DNA from: SAR324 cluster bacterium
GTDB taxonomy: Bacteria; SAR324; NAC60-12
DNA length: 64,000 nucleotides
Assembly (NCBI GenBank): GCA_014382365.1
Contig: JACNJW010000053.1
Location: 124,001 to 188,000, forward strand
Direction of reading: 5' to 3'
This document shows positions 47,164-54,599 of the stretch, piece after piece. Both the position numbers and the translations under genes were made by a program. How positions within the stretch are numbered: the first letter of the stretch is position 1; each line of letters begins with the position of its first letter. Under the pieces are notes generated by a model. It saw nothing but the letters and a program-made list of their open reading frames with translations, did not search any database and was not told where the DNA came from.

Positions 47164-48162
47164 ATGATTCGCAGCAATTTTCTGGAAGCAGTTGGTAACA
47201 CTCCATTGATAAAACTACGCAAAGCTTCAGAACTGACTGGTTGTAATATTTTAGGAAAAGCAGAATTTATGAATCCGGGCGGTTCCATCAAAGACCGTGC
47301 AGCAAAGGCGATTGTGCTTGACGCAGAAAAACGCGGGTTGTTAAAACCCGGCGGAGTAATTGTTGAAGGTACTGCCGGAAACACAGGAATCGGCCTGGCG
47401 CTGGTTGGAAATTCTTTGGGATACCGTACCGTAATTGTTATTCCTGAAACGCAAAGTCAGGAAAAAAAAGATATGCTGCGGCTTTGTGGTGCAGATCTGC
47501 GTGAAGTTCCGGCGGTTCCCTATCGCGATGAAAACAATTACGTTAAATTTTCCGGACGTCTTGCTGAAGAACTGGCAAAAACTGAAACAAACGGCGCTAT
47601 CTGGGCCAATCAGTTTGATAATGTTGCCAACCGTCAAGGTCATTATGAAAACACCGGTCCGGAAATATTTGAGCAGACAGACGGAAAAGTTGATGCTTTC
47701 ATTTGTGCAGTTGGCACGGGTGGAACGCTGGCCGGAGCAGGAATGGCACTCAAAGAACGTAATCCGGAGATCATCATTGGACTTGCAGATCCAGAAGGTG
47801 CGGCACTGCATTCATTTTACACAACAGGAGAGTTGTCCAGCTGGGGGGAATCAATTACAGAAGGTATTGGACAGGGACGCATCACTGCCAACCTGGAAGG
47901 TGCACCTGTTGAGCTCTCGTTTCAGATTCCTGACAAAGAAGCTCTGCCGATTTGCTTTGATCTTTTAAAAGATGAGGGCCTTTGTCTTGGAGGTTCCTCG
48001 GCAATAAATGTAGCGGGTGCAATTCGGCTGGCAAAAGAACTTGGTCCTGGAAAAACGATTGTCACCATTCTGGGAGATTCAGGAATCCGCTACCAATCCA
48101 AGCTTTTCAATCCAAAGTTTTTGCGTGAAAAGGACTTACCGGTTCCTGAATGGATGGAGTAA
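47164..48162 (+). CDS. cysK: Cysteine synthase A (O-acetylserine sulfhydrylase)
   Basis: A 332-residue fold-type II PLP enzyme that makes cysteine from O-acetylserine and sulfide. Diagnostic parts: VGNTPLIKLRKAS, MNPGGSIKDRAAKAI (PLP lysine at about residue 43), VEGTAGNTGIGLALVG (substrate loop), GGTLAGAG (phosphate cradle) and the C-terminal TILGDSGIRYQSKLF. Beta-cystathionine synthase lacks this short form, and no cystathionine module is present. It lies 14 bases upstream of cobQ, an odd pairing of sulfur assimilation with B12 genes, and heads a three-gene run cysK-cobQ-cobO. Confidence 0.93.
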   Translation: MIRSNFLEAVGNTPLIKLRKASELTGCNILGKAEFMNPGGSIKDRAAKAIVLDAEKRGLLKPGGVIVEGTAGNTGIGLALVGNSLGYRTVIVIPETQSQEKKDMLRLCGADLREVPAVPYRDENNYVKFSGRLAEELAKTETNGAIWANQFDNVANRQGHYENTGPEIFEQTDGKVDAFICAVGTGGTLAGAGMALKERNPEIIIGLADPEGAALHSFYTTGELSSWGESITEGIGQGRITANLEGAPVELSFQIPDKEALPICFDLLKDEGLCLGGSSAINVAGAIRLAKELGPGKTIVTILGDSGIRYQSKLFNPKFLREKDLPVPEWME

Positions 48163-48175
48163 CTGAGCAGCAAAA

Positions 48176-49681
48176 ATGTCCAACATTTTAATGTTCCAGG
48201 GTACTGGTTCCGGAGTTGGCAAAAGTGTTTTAGCCGCAGGGTTTTGCCGTTTGCTGAAAAATCGAGGTTTCCGGGTTTTGCCCTTTAAAGCACAAAATAT
48301 GGCACTCAACTCCGGAGTTACAGCAGCTGGTTTGGAAATGGGGCGGGCTCAGATTGTTCAGGCAGAAGCCTGCGGCGTGGAGCCGGATGTGCGTATGAAT
48401 CCGATTTTGCTCAAACCGCAGGGTTCCAGCGTTTCTCAATTGATTCGCTTGGGGAAGGTTGTGCAAACCTGTTCTGCACGGGAATACTATACGCTGGCGG
48501 AGGAAAACTTTTGGATTGCAAAACTAGCTTTTGATGCCTTGAAATCCGAAGCAGACTGGATTGTGATGGAAGGCGCAGGCAGTCCCGCTGAAATTAATCT
48601 GCAAGCAACGGATATTGTCAATATGCGGATGGCGGAATATGCCGGCGCGAAAGTCATCTTGATTGGTGATATTGACCGCGGCGGTGTGTTTGCCTGGCTC
48701 AAAGGAACATACGACCTGATTCAGTCTCAGCATCGTCCTTTGCTGCAGGGTATGCTGATTAACAAATTTCGCGGTGACGTTTCTTTGCTGCAGCCGGGAA
48801 TTGAGCAGTTTAAGCAGATTGTTCCGGTTCCGGTTTTGGGTGTGATTCCGTGGCGTGAAATGCAACTCGAGGATGAGGACTCGCAGAATCTGCAATCGCG
48901 AATAGTTTCGGAGGCAAAACTCGATTTGGTAATAATTCGTCTGCCGCACATTTCCAACTTCAGCGATTTTGATCCACTTAAACAACTCGACGGAGTTTCT
49001 GTGCGCTTTGTCAAAAGCACTTCGGAACTGGGAAGTCCGGATCTCGTAATTCTTCCGGGCAGCAAAAACACTGTCTCCGATTTGCGTTTTCTGCATCAAA
49101 GCGGATTTGCGGAAGTGATAAAAAAAATGCAGGGAAAAACTTGGATTTTGGGAATCTGCGGTGGTTTTCAAATGCTGGGTAATAAAGTTGAAGATCCGCT
49201 GAATATGGAGTCCTCTGGAGCTTCCGGAAAGTCAACTGCGTCTGGAAATACCGGTCCTGCAAAAAACGAATCAGGACTTGGGCTGCTGCCGATGACTACC
49301 GTTCTGGAAGGAGATAAAAAACTTGTACGCCGCAGATATCAGGGAAAAAACTGGCTGGCAGGAATAGACTGGACTGGTTATGAAATTCATCTGGGACGGA
49401 CAGAAATTTACTCAGATCCGCAAGAATCGTTTGTTGCAGAGGAAGTTACTGCAGAAAATGCTGCTGCGCTCGGTGTTTTTGACCGCAAACAAAAAATAAT
49501 CGGTACCTACATTCACGGCTGGCTGGAAAGTCCCCAAGTGATTAAAAAACTTTTTGCTTTGTTTTCTGCAGAAACTTTTGAGATTCCATTCTCTTTTCAG
49601 GAAGCTAAAGAAAGGGAAATGAATGAGTTGGCAGAGTTTCTGGAAGTGCATTGTGAGGTCGAAAAAATTCTGCAGAATTAA
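48176..49681 (+). CDS. cobQ: Cobyric acid synthase
   Basis: CobQ amidates the b, d, e and g side chains of adenosylcobyrinic a,c-diamide. The 501-residue length fits. The N-terminal domain has GTGSGVGKSVLAAGFCRLL (P-loop), PFKAQNMALNSGVT, GSPAEINL and VILIGDIDRGGVFAW. The C-terminal glutamine amidotransferase domain contains VILPGSKNTVSDLRFLHQSG, the nucleophile ILGICGGFQMLG and the histidine in TYIHGWLESP. It lies 14 bases after cysK and 26 bases before cobO, all on the plus strand. Conserved residues of both domains are intact. Confidence 0.95.
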   Translation: MSNILMFQGTGSGVGKSVLAAGFCRLLKNRGFRVLPFKAQNMALNSGVTAAGLEMGRAQIVQAEACGVEPDVRMNPILLKPQGSSVSQLIRLGKVVQTCSAREYYTLAEENFWIAKLAFDALKSEADWIVMEGAGSPAEINLQATDIVNMRMAEYAGAKVILIGDIDRGGVFAWLKGTYDLIQSQHRPLLQGMLINKFRGDVSLLQPGIEQFKQIVPVPVLGVIPWREMQLEDEDSQNLQSRIVSEAKLDLVIIRLPHISNFSDFDPLKQLDGVSVRFVKSTSELGSPDLVILPGSKNTVSDLRFLHQSGFAEVIKKMQGKTWILGICGGFQMLGNKVEDPLNMESSGASGKSTASGNTGPAKNESGLGLLPMTTVLEGDKKLVRRRYQGKNWLAGIDWTGYEIHLGRTEIYSDPQESFVAEEVTAENAAALGVFDRKQKIIGTYIHGWLESPQVIKKLFALFSAETFEIPFSFQEAKEREMNELAEFLEVHCEVEKILQN

Positions 49682-49707
49682 AAAATTAACGTAAATAGAA
49701 AACAAAA

Positions 49708-50319
49708 ATGACTGACACAACTATGGATTTAGCTACTGAAAAAACTGTCAATGGAATCAACATTCCAAAACGCCCAAAAATTAAACAGGGTGCATTTCAA
49801 ATTTATACCGGCGAAGGCAAAGGTAAAAGTACTGCGTCACTGGGATTGATGCTGCGTGCACTTGGTTCCGGGATGCATGTCTACTATGTGCGGATGCTCA
49901 AACCACGCTGGAAAACCGGAGAGCTGAAACTCTGTCCGGAAAACTTTCATCCAAACTTAACTTTCCGCAATGTTCCGCATTACTGGGCACTTTGCGTAAG
50001 TAAAACAATTCCGGAAGATGTGGAGACAATGACAGAAAAAATGAAACCGGAAATGGAGGATCTGCACGAAAAAGTTAAATCTGGAAAATATGACCTGATC
50101 ATTGCCGATGAAATCAATTATTGTATTTACCGGGGTTTGCTTTCTGTCGAAAAAGCAATTCAGATTGTAGAAGATCGTCCCAAAAATGTGGAACTGGTTT
50201 TCACCGGTCGTCATGCACATCCGGAACTTGTCGAACGGGCAGATTTGGTGACTGAAATGAAAAAAATCAAACACCACTTTGATAAAGGAATTCGTGCCAG
50301 AATTGGAATTGAATTCTGA
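49708..50319 (+). CDS. cobO: Cob(I)yrinic acid a,c-diamide adenosyltransferase
   Basis: A 203-residue BtuR/CobO-family enzyme that attaches the adenosyl group of ATP to Co(I) corrinoids. Motifs: IYTGEGKGKSTASLGLMLRA (P-loop with the ATP site, about residues 32-51), a hydrophobic strand LIIADEINYCIYRGLL, and FTGRHAHPELVERADLVTEM near the C-terminus. The fold and length match CobO rather than PduO-type enzymes. It is the last gene of cysK-cobQ-cobO. About 245 bases of dispersed-repeat sequence follow before the MFS gene. Confidence 0.92.
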   Translation: MTDTTMDLATEKTVNGINIPKRPKIKQGAFQIYTGEGKGKSTASLGLMLRALGSGMHVYYVRMLKPRWKTGELKLCPENFHPNLTFRNVPHYWALCVSKTIPEDVETMTEKMKPEMEDLHEKVKSGKYDLIIADEINYCIYRGLLSVEKAIQIVEDRPKNVELVFTGRHAHPELVERADLVTEMKKIKHHFDKGIRARIGIEF

Positions 50320-50564
50320 TTGCTACCATTCGTCCTGCTTGAATACACTTTATTCATTGTGTATTTATAATTCAATTTGAGAGTTTCAAATTTTGTCGTG
50401 TCATTCTTAATGCAGGTGAGGAATTCTGTCTGAACAGAACAGTGGAAGATCTCTCTCTTCAATCGAGATGACAAGTTGTAGTCAATAATTTCAATGCAAC
50501 AGAGGAACTAATAACTCTTGAAAAATATAATTTTAACGACCTGTCACCATTCATAATTTAATAC

Positions 50565-51791
50565 ATGCTCTTTGCCCGCGTTTATTTACCCCTGGCTTTA
50601 GGATATTCCATCTCCTATTTTTTCCGTAATGCCAATGCGATTATTGAAGGTGATTTAGTCCGTGAACTTGGACTCGGTCCTGCTGACCTGGGACTCTTGA
50701 CCAGTGTTTATTTTATTTCCTTTGCGGCCTTTCAACTGCCTTTGGGAGTTTTGCTGGACCGTTATGGACCACGGCGCACAGAAGCAGTATTACTGTTATT
50801 TGCGGCACTGGGAGCAGGAATCTTTTCACAGTCAGACTCGCTTTCAGGATTGATTGTGGGAAGATTGCTGATTGGTCTGGGAGTTTCTGCCTGCTTGATG
50901 GCGGCTTTCAAAGCCTACGTTCTCTGGTTTTCAAATCAACGCCTGCCGCTGATCAACGGTTTGCAGATGGTTGCCGGAGGTTTGGGGGCACTTGGCGCTA
51001 CAACACCACTGCAGGAAGCACTCTCCTTTACGGATTGGCGTGGTATTTTTGCCGGTCTGGCTGTCATCACTTTATTTGCGGCTATTTTTGTCTGGCTGGT
51101 TTTACCTGAAAAGGAAGGTGCTATTGAGCAGCAGCCTGAATTGAAGGCACAATTCAAAGAAATCGGCATAGTAGTCAGCAGCCTTGTTTTCTGGAGAATT
51201 GCTCCTTTTGCGGCAATTTCAAGTGGAGCAAATATGGCGATTCATGGTCTCTGGATAAAACCGTGGTTGAGGGATGTTGCAGGTATCGACAGTGATTCAG
51301 CAGCTCAACTCTTGTTTGCAATGACCCTGGCTTTAATTGCAGGATTTTTGTCGCTTGGAATTATTGCAGAGAGGATGTCACGGCTTTTTGATATCCGTCC
51401 GATTCCAATTGGTGTTTTCTGCATGTTCATATTTTTATTTGCACAGGGAGCAATGGTTTTTGGCTGGAGCAGCAGTCCCTTAATTCTAGTTGTTCTGCTG
51501 GGATTTTTTGGTTCTTCAAGTATTTTGATCTATGCCGGTTATGCACAAATATTCCCAAAAAATCTTTCCGGACGTGTCAGCACTATTCTGAATTTATTGG
51601 TCTTTGTGAGTGCTTTTTTTATACAGTGGGGTATTGGTGCCATTATAGAAATGTGGCCCTCCAGCGGAAGCGGTTATGATCCGCAAAGTTATCAGGCGGC
51701 CATTGGTGTCTTGGTTTTGCTGCAAAGTGCAGGTTTGTTTTGGTATTTTCTTTCCAAAAAGTTAAAGCAAAACCAAGGGCTGAAAAACTAA
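50565..51791 (+). CDS. Major facilitator superfamily transporter
   Basis: A 408-residue protein with about twelve transmembrane segments. Loop 2-3 has the family signature GVLLDRYGPRRTEAVLLL (D-x-x-G-R-R type), and a repeat of the motif appears less clearly in the second half (GIIAERMSRLFDIRPI). The N-terminal helices contain LGYSISYFFRNANAIIEG. The protein belongs to the general metabolite/anion branch, and the substrate is not predictable. It lies three bases from the convergent csoR gene. Confidence 0.82.
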   Translation: MLFARVYLPLALGYSISYFFRNANAIIEGDLVRELGLGPADLGLLTSVYFISFAAFQLPLGVLLDRYGPRRTEAVLLLFAALGAGIFSQSDSLSGLIVGRLLIGLGVSACLMAAFKAYVLWFSNQRLPLINGLQMVAGGLGALGATTPLQEALSFTDWRGIFAGLAVITLFAAIFVWLVLPEKEGAIEQQPELKAQFKEIGIVVSSLVFWRIAPFAAISSGANMAIHGLWIKPWLRDVAGIDSDSAAQLLFAMTLALIAGFLSLGIIAERMSRLFDIRPIPIGVFCMFIFLFAQGAMVFGWSSSPLILVVLLGFFGSSSILIYAGYAQIFPKNLSGRVSTILNLLVFVSAFFIQWGIGAIIEMWPSSGSGYDPQSYQAAIGVLVLLQSAGLFWYFLSKKLKQNQGLKN

Positions 51792-51794
51792 TAC

Positions 51795-52064
51795 TTAATT
51801 CATTTTTTCAAAGAGTCGTGTAATTTCTTTGATTTTAACTGCAGCATCTTTTGAGTTTTTCGAATGGAGTGCATCATTAACACAATGCTGCAGGTGACTT
51901 TCTAAAATTCCGGATTCGATTTTTCGCATTGCACCAGTCACTGCTCTTATTTGTGAAAGAAGGTCCATACAGTAACGCCGTTCCTCGATCATGGCTTGTA
52001 TACCGCGTACCTGACCTTCAACTTTTTTCAGGCGGACAAGCTGTTTATCGTGATTTGGATGCAT
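51795..52064 (-). CDS. csoR: CsoR-family copper-responsive repressor
   Basis: An 89-residue all-helical DNA-binding protein of the CsoR/RcnR/FrmR family. The metal site is the CsoR pattern: Tyr31-Cys32, His57 and Cys61 (RRYCMDLL and ESHLQHCVNDAL), which binds Cu(I). The ATG at 52064 follows a strong AGGAGG ribosome site, and upstream in-frame starts lack conserved sequence. A matching operator lies 73-89 bases upstream. No copper ATPase or chaperone gene is in the window, so the target may be elsewhere or in the divergent glycosyltransferase. Autoregulation is likely. Confidence 0.85.
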   Translation of the reverse strand: MHPNHDKQLVRLKKVEGQVRGIQAMIEERRYCMDLLSQIRAVTGAMRKIESGILESHLQHCVNDALHSKNSKDAAVKIKEITRLFEKMN

Positions 52065-52136
52065 GGTGACTCCTCCTAATAGTGTGTTTAAAATGTGCGT
52101 TGCTGACAGGCTGGCTTGAAAAAAAACTACCACGTT

Positions 52137-52153
52137 ATACCTTATAGGGGTAT
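52137..52153. promoter_or_regulatory. CsoR-type operator
   Basis: ATACCTTATAGGGGTAT is an inverted repeat (ATACC and GGTAT arms) of the TACC-N-GGTA class that binds CsoR-like repressors. It lies between csoR (minus) and the glycosyltransferase gene (plus), overlapping the likely csoR minus-10 box. Confidence 0.65.
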
Positions 52154-52219
52154 TGAAAAATAAGCAAGCAAAATCCGGGATTCAGTTTGGATCCTTTGGC
52201 TATAATATCATGATTAATC

Positions 52220-53041
52220 ATGCCGCAAGTTACTGTCATACTACCCTGTTGGAATCGAGCTGCTTGGCTGGAAAAATCTATTGATTCAGTTTTAGCACAG
52301 ACTTTTAGTGATTATGAACTGATCGTAGTGGATGATGCTTCCACAGATTCAACTGCAGAAATCCTCGATCGTTATTCTGGAAAAATCAGCAGAATAGTTT
52401 TTGCAGAAAACAGAGGCGTCAGTGCAGCCCGTAATGCAGGAATCACAAAAAGCGACTGCGGGTGGGTAGCCTTCCTTGATTCAGATGATCTTTGGCATCC
52501 ACAGAAATTACAGAAACAAATTGAACAGACTAAAGCTCGTTCCGAATACCCACTGCATTTTACCGATGAAATTTGGATCAGGAATGGAATTCGCGTTAAT
52601 CCAAAAAAGAAACATCAAAAAAAAGAGGGTTGGATTTTTCAACCAAGTCTGGCACTGTGTTTGATGGCACCGTCAACTGTGCTTCTGCGTCGTGAACTGC
52701 TGGAAGTTCATGGTCTGTTTGATGAACAACTGCCGGTTTGTGAGGATTATGATCTCTGGCTTCGGCTCTGTGCACAGCATCCGGTTGCACTGCTGAATGA
52801 AAAACTGCTGACCCGTCACGGTGGTCATGCAGATCAACTGTCACGAAGTGAGTGGGGAATTGACCGCTACCGTGTTCAGTCCTTACAGAAAATATTGAAA
52901 ACTGAAAAGCTGCGTCCGGATGACCGCAGCGCAGCAATCCGGATGTTACATAAAAAATGTGAAATCCTGAGCCAGGGTTTCCGCAAACGCGGTAATTTAA
53001 AAGAGGTCGAAAAATATGAAAACATTATTGCTCAAAACTGA
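52220..53041 (+). CDS. GT2 glycosyltransferase (WcaA-like)
   Basis: A 273-residue soluble GT-A enzyme. Motifs: VTVILPCWNRAAWLEKSIDS, VVDDASTDSTAEIL, FLDSDDLWHPQKL (DxDD metal site) and LPVCEDYDLWLRLCAQHP, with Glu-Asp of the catalytic base position. Enzymes of this type add single sugars to lipopolysaccharide, capsule or exopolysaccharide. It is divergent from csoR and not in a glycan cluster. The start lies 67 bases beyond the CsoR operator. Acceptor and donor are unknown. Confidence 0.85.
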   Translation: MPQVTVILPCWNRAAWLEKSIDSVLAQTFSDYELIVVDDASTDSTAEILDRYSGKISRIVFAENRGVSAARNAGITKSDCGWVAFLDSDDLWHPQKLQKQIEQTKARSEYPLHFTDEIWIRNGIRVNPKKKHQKKEGWIFQPSLALCLMAPSTVLLRRELLEVHGLFDEQLPVCEDYDLWLRLCAQHPVALLNEKLLTRHGGHADQLSRSEWGIDRYRVQSLQKILKTEKLRPDDRSAAIRMLHKKCEILSQGFRKRGNLKEVEKYENIIAQN

Positions 53042-53118
53042 TGCAAATGTTTTGTCTTCAAAGCTTGTAATCCCAAACGGATCTGAGGGATCTATTTCTT
53101 TACTTTTTATCATAATTA

Positions 53119-53144
53119 AGATTTCTCGCTTTGCTCGAAATGAC
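53119..53144. repeat. Dispersed 26-base repeat
   Basis: The exact reverse complement of 44610-44635, with core TTCTCGCTTTGCTCGAA, lying between the GT2 and GNAT genes. Degenerate relatives occur near 36290, 42166 and 45140. Confidence 0.7.
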
Positions 53145-53205
53145 TAGGTGGGTACTTCATATTTTTGTGAAACTTTAATAATTTAATTTACTGAATGAGA
53201 ACAAC

Positions 53206-53700
53206 ATGACAGAAAACAAAATTGAATTTGAAATAAGGCAGGCCGAAGTTGAGGATGTGCCTGAAATATTAGCACTGATTAAAGCTCTTGCTGAATACGA
53301 ACATCTTTCTGATGAAGTGGTTGCAACCGAAGAGTTGCTGGAGATAACGCTCTTTGGCGTAAATTCTCCGGCAGAGGTGCAGATTGCATATGATAAAGAA
53401 CAGGTTCTCGGTTTTTCATTATATTTTCGCACCTTTTCCACTTTTCTGGGACGTCCGGGAATTTATCTTGAAGATCTTTATGTGCGGGAGAGTGCCCGGG
53501 GCAAAGGTGTTGGAGAAGCTTTGTTGCAGGTAACAGCAAAGCGGACCCGTGAAATTGGCGGAGGTCGCTTAGAATGGTCTGTTCTTAGTTGGAATGAACC
53601 TGCAATAAAATTTTATCAGAAAATGGGTGCCGCACCTTTAGACGAGTGGACAATGTTTCGGGTGACGGGGAAAGAATTAAATGAACTGGCAGGCGAGTGA
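53206..53700 (+). CDS. GNAT-family N-acetyltransferase (diamine acetyltransferase-like)
   Basis: A 164-residue acetyltransferase of the GNAT superfamily. The N-terminal strand is IRQAEVEDVPEILALIKALA, followed by YEHLSDEVVATEELL. The acetyl-CoA-binding motif is YVRESARGKGVGEALLQV (Q/R-x-x-G-x-G/A type), preceded by YLEDLYV. The overall pattern resembles spermidine/spermine acetyltransferases, but the substrate needs testing. It stands alone, with a dispersed repeat in the 164-base gap before it. Confidence 0.83.
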   Translation: MTENKIEFEIRQAEVEDVPEILALIKALAEYEHLSDEVVATEELLEITLFGVNSPAEVQIAYDKEQVLGFSLYFRTFSTFLGRPGIYLEDLYVRESARGKGVGEALLQVTAKRTREIGGGRLEWSVLSWNEPAIKFYQKMGAAPLDEWTMFRVTGKELNELAGE

Positions 53701-53770
53701 TTCAGTTGCCGTATATTTTTTCAATATGCCAGGCAAAGTACATAAACTGAACACGTTAGCGTCTACTGTT

Positions 53771-54409
53771 TTAAGTTCGTTTTTTGCTTTTTCTGTAAGG
53801 ATTCTCTTTAACTGCTGCTACTATTTCTGCAGTTTCTTCTGGTTTTTCTTTTTCCGGCTTTTTTGTTTTTCTGTAGGGATTTTCCTTAACAGGTTTTTCT
53901 GTTTCTACAGTTACTGCTGTATCTTCCTCTTCGGCTATAGCAGAAGTCTTCTCAGGAATTATCTCAACAGCAGGCTCTTCTTTGACTGCAATTGCTTTTG
54001 TTTTTCTCTCTAGAGTGATTTGGTCATAAACTCTTTGCAAAACACTGTTTGTCAGACCATGTGATGTGTCATCTACAAAGTCTTTACAGAGTTCAACTGC
54101 TTCATTAATCACTACACTGTGAGAGAGTTCAGGATAGTGATAAAGTTCAAAAACCGCCAGCCGCAGGATATTACGTACTGTAATTGAAAGACGGCTGAGT
54201 TTCCAGTGTTCAAGGTTTAGGCGCAAATAGCGGTCAAGGTGCTTACGGTGCTGCAGTGTGCCTGCAGTCAGTTCACGTGCAAATGTTTTTATTTCAGGGC
54301 TTGTTTCAAGTTGATCTAGAAAACGATCGACATGTATCATGGCCTTACTTTTCAGCATTTCTGCCTGATATAGTGCCTGCAGTGTGTATGCTCGAGCTTG
54401 GTGGCGCAT
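53771..54409 (-). CDS. nusB: Transcription antitermination factor NusB with C-terminal extension
   Basis: Residues 1-135 form the all-helical NusB domain: RHQARAYTLQALYQAE, ILRLAVFELYHYPELSHSVVINEAVELCKDF and NSVLQRVYDQI. NusB pairs with S10 (NusE) at boxA to support rRNA transcription and antitermination. Residues 138-212 are an additional tail, rich in Glu, Lys and Pro, with a duplicated KENPYRK(T/S)KK motif (about residues 175-184 and 201-210). Typical NusB ends near residue 140-160, so this is an unusual extension. A perfect palindrome lies 40 bases upstream. Confidence 0.88.
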   Translation of the reverse strand: MRHQARAYTLQALYQAEMLKSKAMIHVDRFLDQLETSPEIKTFARELTAGTLQHRKHLDRYLRLNLEHWKLSRLSITVRNILRLAVFELYHYPELSHSVVINEAVELCKDFVDDTSHGLTNSVLQRVYDQITLERKTKAIAVKEEPAVEIIPEKTSAIAEEEDTAVTVETEKPVKENPYRKTKKPEKEKPEETAEIVAAVKENPYRKSKKRT

Positions 54410-54447
54410 TTTATAATATTTTATTATTAGTAGCTTCGTAAATAGTT

Positions 54448-54473
54448 GTCATTCCCGCTTTCGCGGGAATGAC
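54448..54473. repeat. Perfect 11-bp-arm palindrome between lpxC and nusB
   Basis: GTCATTCCCGC, a four-base loop, and GCGGGAATGAC make a strong hairpin in either strand. It is a member of the dispersed GGATTCCCG family seen around 42-45 kb. It could act as an mRNA processing or attenuation site between the two genes. The 190-base gap holds no gene. Confidence 0.75.
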
Positions 54474-54599
54474 AAACATTGGTGTTATCATGATTTTTTA
54501 CAGGACCATCATTATTAGTAGATGTAGTTTTCATATCGGAAATTCTCATTTTCGATTTAACAGTAGCGATAATTCTTACTGAGCTGCTTGCGAAAAATC

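Noticed and set aside
47341-47811. Antisense frame of 156 codons inside cysK
   Set aside because: The opposite strand encodes conserved cysK motifs, so the frame is a codon-bias shadow.
48524-49171. Antisense frame of 215 codons inside cobQ
   Set aside because: The plus strand has intact CobQ motifs; the antisense translation has no recognisable features.
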